From Pseudomonas fluorescens (GTDB lineage: Bacteria; Pseudomonadota; Gammaproteobacteria; Pseudomonadales; Pseudomonadaceae): 64,000 bases of DNA. The notes under the pieces were generated by a model. It made no database searches, was not told the DNA's origin, and saw nothing but the letters and a program-made list of their open reading frames with translations. The stretch spans positions 1 through 64,000 of the forward strand of contig NZ_CABVGX010000005.1 in assembly GCF_902497625.1 (NCBI RefSeq), in the 5' to 3' direction. Below, piece after piece: positions 42,790 to 51,368 of the stretch. Position numbers and translations under genes: made by a program. The number at the start of each line of letters is the position of its first letter. The first letter of the stretch is position 1.

Positions 42790-44070
42790 TTACAACACCA
42801 GATTAGGCAACCACAGCGACAGTGCAGGAATGTAAGTCACGGCCAGCAGCACCAGGAACAGTACAGCGTAGAATGGCAGCAGTGCTTTTACGGTGCTTTC
42901 GATCGAGACTTTGCCGATCGCCGACCCCACAAAGAGCACCGCGCCCACCGGCGGTGTTATCAATCCAATCCCCAGGTTCACCAGCATGATCATGCCGAAC
43001 TGCACCGGGTCCACGCCAATGCCCAGAATCACCGGCATCAAAATCGGCGTCAGGATCAGGATCAGCGGCGCCATGTCCATCACTGTGCCCAGCAACAGCA
43101 GCATGACGTTGATGCACATCAGGATCACGTAGCGGTTGTCCGACAGGGTCAGGAACATCGTGGTGATTTTCGCCGGGATCTGCATCAGCGTCATGATGTA
43201 GCCGAAGCTCGCGGCGAAGCCGATCAGGATCATCACAATCGAAACCGTGCGTACCGTGCGGTGCATCAGTTTCGGCAGTTCGCTCCACTTGTAGTCACGG
43301 TAGATGAACATGGTCACGAAGAACGACCAGAGCACGGCAATCGCCGCCGATTCAGTTGCGGTGAAAATCCCCGAGAGGATGCCGCCGAGGATGATGACCA
43401 TCGCCATAAGGCCCCACAGCGCTTCGCCGCAGATCTTCAGCGCCTGGCGCATCGGAATCACTTCGCCTTTAGGGTAGTTGCGCTTTTTCGCGAAGATCAG
43501 GCACAGCACCATCAGGGACGCGCTCATCAACAGGCCGGGAACAATGCCGGCCATGAACAGCGAGGCAATCGACACCGTGCCGCCTGCGGCAAGCGAGTAC
43601 AGCACCGAGTTGTGGCTCGGCGGCGTCAGCAACGCTTGTACCGAACCGCTGACGGTAACCGCAGTAGCGAAATCACGCGGATAACCACGTTTTTCCATTT
43701 CCGGGATCAGCACCGAACCTACCGAGGCGGTGTCCGCGACCGATGAACCAGAGATCGCGCCAAAGAAGGTCGAGGCCATGATATTGACCAGCGACAAACC
43801 GCCGCGCACGAACCCCACCAGCACACCGGCAAACGCCACCAGCCGCCGCGACATGCCGCCCTCGGCCATGATTGCGCCGGCCAGAATGAAGAACGGAATC
43901 GCCAACAGAGAGAACTTGTTTACACCGCCGGCGACTTGAATCATCACCGCCTGGTACGGAATATCGATCCACCACGCGCCGATCAGGGCGGCCAGGCCCA
44001 GGGCGTAAGCGACCGGCATGCCGATCACGATCAATGCGATAAAACTGCCCAACAGAATCAAAGCGTCCAT
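42790..44070 (-). CDS. dctM: TRAP transporter large permease (DctM family)
   Basis: 426 residues, 12 or more hydrophobic helices. The N-terminus (MDALILLGSFIALIVIGMPVAYALGLAAL) and LLTPPSHNSVLYSLAAGG are family hallmarks. It is the sodium-coupled channel subunit of a tripartite ATP-independent periplasmic transporter, moving a carboxylate into the cytoplasm. Its ATG abuts the dctQ stop. The hexuronate enzymes upstream in the same run suggest that glucuronate or galacturonate is the substrate (inference). Confidence 0.92.
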   Translation of the reverse strand: MDALILLGSFIALIVIGMPVAYALGLAALIGAWWIDIPYQAVMIQVAGGVNKFSLLAIPFFILAGAIMAEGGMSRRLVAFAGVLVGFVRGGLSLVNIMASTFFGAISGSSVADTASVGSVLIPEMEKRGYPRDFATAVTVSGSVQALLTPPSHNSVLYSLAAGGTVSIASLFMAGIVPGLLMSASLMVLCLIFAKKRNYPKGEVIPMRQALKICGEALWGLMAMVIILGGILSGIFTATESAAIAVLWSFFVTMFIYRDYKWSELPKLMHRTVRTVSIVMILIGFAASFGYIMTLMQIPAKITTMFLTLSDNRYVILMCINVMLLLLGTVMDMAPLILILTPILMPVILGIGVDPVQFGMIMLVNLGIGLITPPVGAVLFVGSAIGKVSIESTVKALLPFYAVLFLVLLAVTYIPALSLWLPNLVL

Positions 44071-44598
44071 TTATGCGGCACCTTCGCTTTCTTCAACCAG
44101 GTCGAAACGCACGACCCGCCGGTTGCTCTGGTCACCGAGCAGAAGTTTTTCCAGAACAAACACCAGGGTCAGCAGCCCGCCTATCGGAATCGGCATGTAC
44201 GTGACGCCCACGCGCAGGGTCGGCAGGGCGCTCATGAACTGGTTCCACGTTGACATGCAGAGCTTGGCGCCCCAGATGGTCATGAACAGGCAGATGGTAG
44301 CCATCAGCAACTGGGAAACGATGCTCATGCTATTGCGCAATTTCGGCGTCATGCGGTCGGTCACCATGGCTACGGCCATGTGCGCGCCAGCGCGATAGCT
44401 GGCGGCAGCACCGATAAAGGTGAACACCAGCATCATCAGGATTGCAACAGGTTCCGGCCAGCTCGAGCCGGTGCCGAGGACATAGCGAGCGAATACGCCC
44501 CAGGGAATGATTAATGCGATGGCTAACACGGACAGACCGGCCACCCAGATGCAGGACATGTAAATCCTGTCGTTAATACGCAGCAGCAAATTCTTCAT
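44071..44598 (-). CDS. dctQ: TRAP transporter small permease (DctQ family)
   Basis: 175 residues with four membrane helices, including SWPEPVAILMMLVFTFIGAAASYRAGAHMAV, the DctQ signature. It couples the binding protein to the large permease. Spacing to dctM is zero bases (TAA|ATG) and to dctP 78 bp. Confidence 0.9.
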   Translation of the reverse strand: MKNLLLRINDRIYMSCIWVAGLSVLAIALIIPWGVFARYVLGTGSSWPEPVAILMMLVFTFIGAAASYRAGAHMAVAMVTDRMTPKLRNSMSIVSQLLMATICLFMTIWGAKLCMSTWNQFMSALPTLRVGVTYMPIPIGGLLTLVFVLEKLLLGDQSNRRVVRFDLVEESEGAA

Positions 44599-44676
44599 CG
44601 GGTTCCACCGTAACCGGGCGCACGCTGACCGACATCCGAGTCAGCTGCGCCGGGCCTGTTTGATTGCTATAGAGAT

Positions 44677-45648
44677 TTACTGAACGGCTTCGATACGCTT
44701 GAGCAGGTCAGCGTATGGCGCGCCGTATTTGTCGCGGACCGACGCGGTGGCGTCATAGAAGGGTTTTTTGTCGACGGTGATGAACTCGACGCCGGCAGCC
44801 TTGAGTTTCTCTTCGCTGCTGGACGATTTTTTGTCCCACAGCACGCGTTCCTCAGCTTGTGCGGCTTTGGCAGTTTTCTTCACCAGTGCCTGCTGCTCGG
44901 GGGTGAGTTTTTCCCAGGTGATTTTCGACATCACGATCGGCTCAGGCAGGATCAGGTGACCGGTCAGGCTGTAGTATTTGGCATTCTGGTAATGGTTGTG
45001 CTCGAGCAGGGTCGGCGGGTTGTTCTCGGCACCGTCGATGACGCCTGTCTGCAACGCACTGAAGATCTCGCCGGTGTCCATCGCAATGCCGTTACCGCCC
45101 ATGGCGTTGATGGTTTCGATGAACATCGGGTTGCCTTGCACGCGAATCTTCATGCCTTTGAGGTCGGCCAGGCTGCGCACCGGTTTTTTGGTGTAGATGT
45201 TGCGGGTGCCGCCGTCCATCCAGGCCAGCGCCACCAGGCCGAATTCGGAGTCGGTGATTTTAGCGAGGATTTCGTCACCGACTTCACCGTCGATGACCGC
45301 GCGCATGTGCGCCTGGTCGCGGAAGATGAACGGCATGTTGAATACGTTCACATCCGGCACCACCGGGCCAACGATGCCAAGGCTGACGCGAGCCATCTGG
45401 ATGGCACCGACCTGCATCTGTTCGATGACTTCTTTTTCCGAACCCAGCACGCCACCGGGGAACATTTTGACGGTCAGTGCGCCGTTGCTTTCGGCCGTGA
45501 GGGTTTTCGCCATTTGTTCTTCCGCCACCACGGTCGGGTAACCCTTGGGGTGGATGTCGGCAATTTTCAGTTCCAGCGCGTGAGCGACGCTGCTGAAAGT
45601 GAAGGCCAGCGGGAGTGCAGCGGCGAGCAAGGTGCGTTTGAAGCCCAT
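44677..45648 (-). CDS. dctP: TRAP transporter substrate-binding protein (DctP family)
   Basis: 323 residues with a signal peptide (about 1-25, ending VAHA). The DctP motif runs from ELKIADIHPKGYPTVVAEEQMAKTL to the ligand arginine in KGMKIRVQGNPMFIETINAMGGNGIAMDTGEIFSALQTGVIDGAENNP, the family's carboxylate-binding site. It captures an organic acid in the periplasm. The ATG at 45648 has GGAG eight bases upstream; the longer frame to 45690 is unsupported. Position after the lactonase and uronate dehydrogenase suggests a hexuronate ligand. Confidence 0.92.
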   Translation of the reverse strand: MGFKRTLLAAALPLAFTFSSVAHALELKIADIHPKGYPTVVAEEQMAKTLTAESNGALTVKMFPGGVLGSEKEVIEQMQVGAIQMARVSLGIVGPVVPDVNVFNMPFIFRDQAHMRAVIDGEVGDEILAKITDSEFGLVALAWMDGGTRNIYTKKPVRSLADLKGMKIRVQGNPMFIETINAMGGNGIAMDTGEIFSALQTGVIDGAENNPPTLLEHNHYQNAKYYSLTGHLILPEPIVMSKITWEKLTPEQQALVKKTAKAAQAEERVLWDKKSSSSEEKLKAAGVEFITVDKKPFYDATASVRDKYGAPYADLLKRIEAVQ

Positions 45649-45713
45649 GAGGGTGTCTCCAGTGTTGTTATTTTTTTTGTGTTCATTCAAGGCGCAGCAG
45701 TGGAGCAGTGTCG

Positions 45714-46601
45714 CTAGGGATTAAAAACGGGTTCAGCCAGACCTTTCACGCCAGGGTTGAGGGCGAACACGCCGCCGGCCAGGGACTGCTCGTCGTGGTC
45801 GTCGCCGGGGCGAATCGAGGTCACGAACAAGGTGTCCATGCGGCTGCCGCCAAAGGCGCACATGGTCGGTTTTTTCACTGGTACTTCCAGTGAGCGGTCG
45901 AGGCGGCCATCAGGAGTAAAACGGTGAATCAGCCCGGCATCGTTGGCGCAGATCCAGTAGCCGCCGTCGGCATCGACCGCAGCGCCGTCAGGGCGACCGG
46001 GGAACTGGTTCATGTCGACAAACAGGCGGCGGTTCGACGGTGTGCCGCTGTCGATGTCGTAATCGAAGGCCCAGATCTGCTGGATCAACGGGTGCGAATC
46101 GGACAGATACATGGTTTTGCCATCCGGGCTGAACGCCAGGCCGTTGGGCACAATGAAGCCGTCTAGTTGCGCGGCGATCGGTGCGTGCTGCCCGGCGCTG
46201 TAGCGATACAGTGCGCCGTTGGCGGCATTTGCACCCATGTTCAGCACCATGCTGCCAGCCCAGAAACGGCCCTGACGGTCGCAGCGGCCATCATTGAGGC
46301 GCATGTCGGGACGTGCGTGGCCCACGTCTGCCAATGGTTCGCTGTCGAGGCTGCCATCGTTGTTCGGGCGCAGGCGGAAAAAGCCGGTTTCCATGCCGGC
46401 GACCCAACCGCCATCGCGATGACGCGCAAGGCACGCCAGCATCTGCGGCGCGGTCCACGCGTCAACGTGGCCAGTGTCAGCGTTCCAGCGTTGCAGGCCG
46501 CCGGCCGGAATATCCACCCAGTACAGGGCATTTTCCTCGGGCACCCAGACCGGACTTTCACCGACCGCATTACGGGCATCGACAATCAATTCAACGTGCA
46601 T
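45714..46601 (-). CDS. SMP-30/gluconolactonase/LRE-family lactonase
   Basis: 295 residues, a six-bladed propeller. Metal ligands are expected at ESPVW (Glu), IVPNGLAFSPDGKTMYLSD (Asn) and MRLNDGRCDRQGRFWAG (Asn/Asp). Uronate dehydrogenase makes an aldarolactone; lactonases of this family (UxuL-like) hydrolyse it to glucarate or galactarate. Immediately downstream of udh (44 bp) in the same direction, so this role is well supported by context though not proven. Confidence 0.85.
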   Translation of the reverse strand: MHVELIVDARNAVGESPVWVPEENALYWVDIPAGGLQRWNADTGHVDAWTAPQMLACLARHRDGGWVAGMETGFFRLRPNNDGSLDSEPLADVGHARPDMRLNDGRCDRQGRFWAGSMVLNMGANAANGALYRYSAGQHAPIAAQLDGFIVPNGLAFSPDGKTMYLSDSHPLIQQIWAFDYDIDSGTPSNRRLFVDMNQFPGRPDGAAVDADGGYWICANDAGLIHRFTPDGRLDRSLEVPVKKPTMCAFGGSRMDTLFVTSIRPGDDHDEQSLAGGVFALNPGVKGLAEPVFNP

Positions 46602-46645
46602 GGCAACTCATTCCCTGGGTTTTTATTGTGGGCATACACGCAGGT

Positions 46646-47461
46646 TCAGTCGCCAAACGGGCCGGCTGCGCAGAAGGCGCCGCCCTGATACATCCGCGCC
46701 GGATCATCAGCGGCCGGCATCGGTTGCGCTTCGATCTTGTCGCGGAACACTTCAGAGCTGTCCTTTGCCTGAAAACCCAACAGCGCGGCGTGGCGGTTAT
46801 CCCACCAGATGTCCTTGTTATCCGACATGCCGTACACCACGGTGTGGCCAACGCCCGGAGTGGTCAGCGAACGCTCGAGTAATTGCGTCAGGTCGCCGAA
46901 ACTCAGCCAGGTGCTCATCATCCGGCGGTTATGCGGTTCAGGAAACGAAGAGCCGATACGGATGCTGACGGTCTCGATGCCATACCGGTCGAAGTAGAAA
47001 GAGGCCATGTCTTCGCCGTAGCATTTGGACAAACCGTAGTAACTGTCCGGGCGGCGAGGGGAGAGGGCGTCGATCACTTCGTCCTGCTTGTAGAAGCCGA
47101 TAACGTGGTTGGAGCTGGCGAAAATCACGCGCTTTACGCCATGCCGGCGCGCCGCTTCGTAGATGTGGAAGACGCCGCAGATGTTAGCGCCGAGGATCTC
47201 TTCGAACGAGTGCTCGGTCGACACACCGCCAAAGTGCAGGATCGCGTCAACGCCTTCGACCAGTTGATGCACGGCCTGCTTGTCGGCGAGGTCGCAGATC
47301 ACGACTTCTTCGTGTTCGTCACGCGCCGGCGCTATCTCGCAGATGTCCGAAAGGCGCAGCACATTAGTGTAAGGCCGCAGGCTTTCGCGCAGGACTTTGC
47401 CAAGGCCTCCGGCGGCACCGGTCAGCAGCAAACGATTGAAAGGGGCTGAAGTGGTAGTCAT
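46646..47461 (-). CDS. udh: Uronate dehydrogenase
   Basis: 271 residues, an NAD-dependent extended SDR/epimerase-fold enzyme. It is very close in order and wording to the P. syringae uronate dehydrogenase: LLLTGAAGGLGKVLRE, HEEVVICDLADKQAVH, FASSNHVIGFY, YYGLSKCYGEDMASFYFDRYG, and the C-terminal YQGGAFCAAGPFGD. It oxidises glucuronate or galacturonate to the 1,4- or 1,5-lactone. ATG at 47461 selected from the homologous N-terminus; the frame is open to 47590. Upstream, a TGTCGTACGACA palindrome is a probable operator. Confidence 0.94.
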   Translation of the reverse strand: MTTTSAPFNRLLLTGAAGGLGKVLRESLRPYTNVLRLSDICEIAPARDEHEEVVICDLADKQAVHQLVEGVDAILHFGGVSTEHSFEEILGANICGVFHIYEAARRHGVKRVIFASSNHVIGFYKQDEVIDALSPRRPDSYYGLSKCYGEDMASFYFDRYGIETVSIRIGSSFPEPHNRRMMSTWLSFGDLTQLLERSLTTPGVGHTVVYGMSDNKDIWWDNRHAALLGFQAKDSSEVFRDKIEAQPMPAADDPARMYQGGAFCAAGPFGD

Positions 47462-47504
47462 GGAAGTCCCTGGACACGCAGTCGTTATTGAATTTGTTGT
47501 AGGT

Positions 47505-47517
47505 TGTCGTACGACAT
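47505..47517. promoter_or_regulatory. Palindromic operator upstream of udh
   Basis: TGTCGTACGACA is a perfect 12-bp palindrome centred about 50 bp before the udh ATG. A near-identical GTCGTACAACAT lies at the same distance from the porin gene (49091). The pattern suits a GntR-family dimer. Confidence 0.7.
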
Positions 47518-47619
47518 AATCGAAGTATCGTAAGCCTTTCCTTGTCTTGTCAACGCGACTTTGGTGGTAGTTGACGGAGGGTTGCGACACACCGTTTTAC
47601 ACCTGACCTGTGGGAGCAG

Positions 47620-47705
47620 AGCTTGCTCGCGAGGCGGCGGGCCAGCCACCCGTGACGGCGACTGACTCGGCCTCATCGCCAGCAGGCTGGCTCCCACATT
47701 GATCG
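47620..47705. repeat. REPIN between porin and udh genes
   Basis: GTGGGAGCAGAGCTTGCTCGCGAGG and its inverted partner CATCGCCAGCAGGCTGGCTCCCACA surround about 45 bp. It separates the porin from the rest of the cluster. Confidence 0.8.
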
Positions 47706-47747
47706 GGCACATCTGGACATCCGCGTCCATGCCGGCCCGATTACGCC

Positions 47748-49043
47748 TTACAACAACGAAAGCGGGTAGCTGATGAAAATCCGGTTCTCATCGAATTCGT
47801 TGGTGCTGAAGTCCCGACGAATCGTCGCGTTACGCCATTTCACGTTGAGGTTTTTCAACGCGCCGCTCTGTACGGTGTAGGCCAGTTCCGATTCGCGGCC
47901 CCACTCCTTGCCGTCGGTGATTGTGCCGGTGTGCACGTTGTCGCCGCTGATGTAGCGGTTCATCAGGGTCAGGCCGGGAACTCCGACGGCGACAAAGTTA
48001 TAATCGTGACGCAGCTGCCAGGATTTTTCCTTGGCGTTGTCGTAACTGGCGTTGTAGCTATCGTTGGCCAGTGTGCCACCGCTGGTGCCGTTGACGCGCA
48101 TCCAGGCACTGTCGCCGCTGAGTTTCTGCAGGCCGACGTAGAAGGTATTGCCACCGTATTTGGCCGAAAGCAGAGCGAATGCGGTTTTGTTGTCGAGGTC
48201 GCCGGCCAGCGCGCTGCCGTCTTCCTTGCCATTGAAGAACCCGAGGTTGGCGCCGAAGGTCCAGCTGCCAACCGGTTGGCTGTGGCTGACGTTGAAATAT
48301 TGTTGCTGGTAAATGTCGGACAGTTCCGAATACCAGACGCCGACCAGCGTGCGCTTGTCGTTGAACGCGTATTCACCGCCGCCGAAGTTGAAGCGGTCCG
48401 AAGTGAACGCGCCGCGACCGTTCATGGACATGTCTTCCATGCTGGCATCGTTACGAGGGCTATTGCCGCGGAACTGGCCGCCGTAGAGCGTCAGCCCGTT
48501 TATTTCGCTGGACGTGACCTGGCCACCGCGAAAGGTCTGTGGCAACGAGCGGCCGTCGTCGGAACGCAGGATCGGCAGCACCGGCATCCACTCGCCGACC
48601 TTCAATTCTGTCTTGGAGACTTTGCCTTTGAGCGCTACACCGAGTCGTCCGAAATTATCCGCCGGGCGACCGTCGTCATGGATCGGCAGCAACTGGGTGC
48701 CGCCGGTACCTTTACCACCGTCGAGCTTTTGCGAATACAGACCGAGCACATCAACGCCAAAACCCACGGTGCCCTGGGTAAACCCTGACTTGGCGTCGAG
48801 GATGAAACTCTGCGTCCACTCTTCAGCCTTGCCCTGCGGATTGGCCGGGTTGGTGAAGTTACGGTTGAAGTAGGCATTGCGCAGGTTGAGCGTGGCTTTG
48901 CCGTCCTCGACGAAACCTGCAGCGTTGCCGGTCATCGGCAAAGCGAAAGCTAACCCACCGAGGCCGAGAAGGCTCAGGGAATGACGAGGTGCGAAGGCTG
49001 GACGGAGACTTTTGACGGAGGAATTGCGGACGAGCTTGATCAC
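47748..49043 (-). CDS. OprD-family outer-membrane porin
   Basis: 431 residues. A signal peptide (about 1-41, ending GNA) precedes an 18-stranded barrel: alternating strands, the family GFVEDGKATLNLRNAYFNRNF start, RLGVALKGKVSKTELKVGEWMPVLPILRSDDGRSLPQTFRG, and a C-terminal strand. OprD porins take up small carboxylates or basic amino acids; with the uronate enzymes downstream, hexuronate is the likely solute. Its upstream region carries the same GTCGTACRACAT motif as udh. First gene of the cluster on the minus strand. Confidence 0.9.
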   Translation of the reverse strand: MIKLVRNSSVKSLRPAFAPRHSLSLLGLGGLAFALPMTGNAAGFVEDGKATLNLRNAYFNRNFTNPANPQGKAEEWTQSFILDAKSGFTQGTVGFGVDVLGLYSQKLDGGKGTGGTQLLPIHDDGRPADNFGRLGVALKGKVSKTELKVGEWMPVLPILRSDDGRSLPQTFRGGQVTSSEINGLTLYGGQFRGNSPRNDASMEDMSMNGRGAFTSDRFNFGGGEYAFNDKRTLVGVWYSELSDIYQQQYFNVSHSQPVGSWTFGANLGFFNGKEDGSALAGDLDNKTAFALLSAKYGGNTFYVGLQKLSGDSAWMRVNGTSGGTLANDSYNASYDNAKEKSWQLRHDYNFVAVGVPGLTLMNRYISGDNVHTGTITDGKEWGRESELAYTVQSGALKNLNVKWRNATIRRDFSTNEFDENRIFISYPLSLL

Positions 49044-49090
49044 TATGACGCTCCCTTGCTGCTTTTTTGTTTTTATTGTCGTTATACGTC

Positions 49091-49102
49091 GTCGTACAAC
49101 AT
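49091..49102. promoter_or_regulatory. Operator-like motif upstream of the OprD porin gene
   Basis: GTCGTACAACAT differs at one base from GTCGTACGACAT at 47506-47517 and lies 48-59 bp before the porin ATG, against 45-56 bp for udh. This suggests shared control. Confidence 0.65.
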
Positions 49103-49204
49103 GGCGGCGATTATTTGCGAGGGGTTAGGGGAATGTCAATCAGAACTTATAGGATGACTCAAAGTGATATCCGGCTATCACCGCGAGCCCGTGCGTGAAC
49201 CGGG

Positions 49205-49245
49205 CTGTGGGAGCTGTGGGAGCGAAGCTTCCTCCCACAGGGATA
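49205..49245. repeat. REP half-palindrome pair
   Basis: CTGTGGGAGCTGTGGGAGCGAAGC and TTCCTCCCACAGGG form a short REP-like hairpin between the porin promoter and the convergent end of copD. Confidence 0.6.
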
Positions 49246-49251
49246 TGTGTT

Positions 49252-50109
49252 TCAGCCGGCAATCATCGGCGGCAGCGTTCCCAACAGAGAAACAGCCGCC
49301 ACCGCGCCAATGCCCAGCAGCCATTCCAGCATCACGCTGGTGCGTAAGGTTGCCATGCGCAGCTCGCGCCCATTGATCTGCATGCGGTTGAACAGCGCCA
49401 ACCCGAGCATCAGACCCACCAGCACGACCTTGATCAACAGGATCAATGCAAACCCGCTCAACCACGGCGTAGGCCAGAATTGCCCTGTGAGTACGCGCAC
49501 GTTGATCAACCCTGTGATCACCAATCCCGCAACCAGCGCATAACCGATCCCGCTGAAGCGGCGCAAAATCACGCGAACATCATGGTCGCCCGGTTGCCGC
49601 AGGATCATTACCAGCCACATCAGCCCGCCGAGCCAGGCACCCACGCAAATCAGGTGAACGATCTGATTGAGAATCAGCAATTGGCCGCTCAGCCCATCGA
49701 GCAATGCACCATGACCGATCGGCGCCAGTGTGGAGAGCAGCAAGCCGCTCAACATCAGGCGCAGCGGTAGGTGGTTGCGCAGGGGAGACCAGAGCACCCC
49801 CATCAACAAGACGTTCAACAACAGATGCCAGACCCACACTTCTCCAAAGAAGGTCTTGCCCAACACCTTGCCGATCATCGCAGGATCGAACGCCGCGTCA
49901 GGCCTCCCCGTCAATGTCGCGGTGATCAGCAGCAACCAGGCAATGCCACTGACCAGCGCCACCACGGCCAGCCAGCGACTGATGCGCAGCAGCGATGCAT
50001 CGAGCGTGCTTTCACCGGGCGCCAACAACGGCTTGAACACCCACGCGCCGAACAGCATCAGTACTAAGGTGAAGTGCACAAAACGGCACAGCACCATTGC
50101 ATCCGGCAT
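49252..50109 (-). CDS. copD: Copper homeostasis membrane protein CopD
   Basis: 285 residues with eight hydrophobic segments and the CopD domain pattern (FVHFTLVLMLFGAWVFKPLLAPGE at the start; histidines such as in VWHLLLNVLLMG). It imports or handles copper across the inner membrane with CopC. Three bases after the copC stop, so an operon. Confidence 0.88.
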   Translation of the reverse strand: MPDAMVLCRFVHFTLVLMLFGAWVFKPLLAPGESTLDASLLRISRWLAVVALVSGIAWLLLITATLTGRPDAAFDPAMIGKVLGKTFFGEVWVWHLLLNVLLMGVLWSPLRNHLPLRLMLSGLLLSTLAPIGHGALLDGLSGQLLILNQIVHLICVGAWLGGLMWLVMILRQPGDHDVRVILRRFSGIGYALVAGLVITGLINVRVLTGQFWPTPWLSGFALILLIKVVLVGLMLGLALFNRMQINGRELRMATLRTSVMLEWLLGIGAVAAVSLLGTLPPMIAG

Positions 50110-50112
50110 GAG

Positions 50113-50481
50113 TTACTCGCCAACCGTAAAGCTGTAAGTGCCTTCAAGTTTGTGGGTGTCGACCGAGGTCACATTCCACTTGACCGTGTAATCCCCGGCC
50201 GTCAGTGGCGCTGCGGGCGACACGATCAGGGTGTTCTTGTCGCTGCCGTTAGTGCTCAGGGTTTTTACCAGTACCTCGTCACCGTCCTTGGTGAGCGTGA
50301 CCGTGCTGAAGTCCGCTTCGACGCCTTCGGTGAACACCAGGCTCAATTCTGACGGCGGCGGAGCCACGGTGCTGTCGGCCGCCGGGGTCGAACTTTTCAG
50401 GTGCGCGTGGGCCAATGCCGAGGAAGCGACGAGCAGTGAGCCGAGCAGGGCGGCGGTGGTCAGGGCGGTTTTGAGCAGCAT
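50113..50481 (-). CDS. copC: Periplasmic copper-binding protein CopC
   Basis: 122 residues, signal peptide (about 1-24). The mature protein starts HAHLKSS, presenting the N-terminal His and the following conserved His for Cu(II). The beta-sandwich pattern is LSLVFTEGVEADFSTVTLTKDG to the C-terminal THKLEGTYSFTVGE, which contains the second Cu-binding His. It delivers copper to CopD. Divergent from the TetR gene. Confidence 0.92.
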   Translation of the reverse strand: MLLKTALTTAALLGSLLVASSALAHAHLKSSTPAADSTVAPPPSELSLVFTEGVEADFSTVTLTKDGDEVLVKTLSTNGSDKNTLIVSPAAPLTAGDYTVKWNVTSVDTHKLEGTYSFTVGE

Positions 50482-50620
50482 CGTGGATACCTCGCGGGCA
50501 GGTTCGAATAAGCGCGCAGTTTACCTTCGAGACACCGCGCATACGACGTTTGCTTTTACGCGGTCGCCGCGGGGTAGAGCGGATGCTAGTCTTGGTCAAC
50601 GCTGCAGTCAGGGAGCCCTC

Positions 50621-51241
50621 ATGGGCAATCACAAGATCGAGATACGCCGCAGTAACGTTGAGAAAATTTTGCTGGGGGCCGAGAAAGTCTTTGCCGAAAA
50701 GGGTTTCGGCGGCACTGCGATGGCCGACATCGCTGCTGAAGTGCAGTTGCCGCGTTCAAATCTGCATTACTACTTCAGTACCAAAGGTGAGCTTTACAGT
50801 GCAGTGCTGTTCGATTTGCTCGAGGTCTGGAAGCAGGACGCGTTGTGTTTCGAAATGTTCGACGACCCCCGCGTGGTGCTCAGCAGCTACATCCGCGCCA
50901 AAATGAATCACTCCCGCAGTCGCCCGCACGGCTCGAAAGTCTGGGCCAATGAAATCATTAACGGCGCTCCTACGCTAGGTGAGGCGTTGGACGTCAGTCT
51001 GTACGACTGGGCCAAGATGAAAGAGGCGAAAATTCGCCAGTGGGTAGAAGACGGACGCATCCTGCCGGTTGAGCCTTCGAGCCTGCTGTACATGATCTGG
51101 GCATCGACTCAGCATTACGCGGATTTTGATCATCAGGTGAATATTCTGAATGATCACCAGCCGCTGTCAGACATGCAGTTTGAAAGAGCGGTGCAGACGG
51201 TGACGAGTGTGATTTTGCGCGGGATTGGATTGGAGCCGTAG
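50621..51241 (+). CDS. TetR-family regulator, RutR-like (pyrimidine catabolism)
   Basis: 206 residues. N-terminal TetR helix-turn-helix (about 15-60, ILLGAEKVFAEKGFGGTAMADIAAEVQLPRSNLHYYFSTKGELYSAVL) and a C-terminal domain of the YcdC/RutR type. Such regulators respond to uracil or thymine and control pyrimidine degradation genes. GGGAG precedes the ATG. It is convergent with preA and close to the pyrimidine cluster, so it is the likely regulator; the longer frame from 50231 overlaps copC and is not used. Confidence 0.85.
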   Translation: MGNHKIEIRRSNVEKILLGAEKVFAEKGFGGTAMADIAAEVQLPRSNLHYYFSTKGELYSAVLFDLLEVWKQDALCFEMFDDPRVVLSSYIRAKMNHSRSRPHGSKVWANEIINGAPTLGEALDVSLYDWAKMKEAKIRQWVEDGRILPVEPSSLLYMIWASTQHYADFDHQVNILNDHQPLSDMQFERAVQTVTSVILRGIGLEP

Positions 51242-51268
51242 TTAACAGGTCGCAGGTTGATTGACAGA

Positions 51269-51362
51269 TCGCAGCCTCGTTGCACTCGACAGCTGCTACG
51301 CGTCTCGTGCAGAAACGCGATTCCCTGTAGCAGCTGTTGAGAGCAACGAGGTTGCGTTCATT
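51269..51362. repeat. REPIN between the TetR gene and preA
   Basis: GATCGCAGCCTCGTTGCACTCGACAGCTGCTAC and the inverted TGTAGCAGCTGTTGAGAGCAACGAGGTTGCG flank about 28 bp. Lies in the gap between the converging genes. Confidence 0.8.
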
Positions 51363-51368
51363 CAAAGA

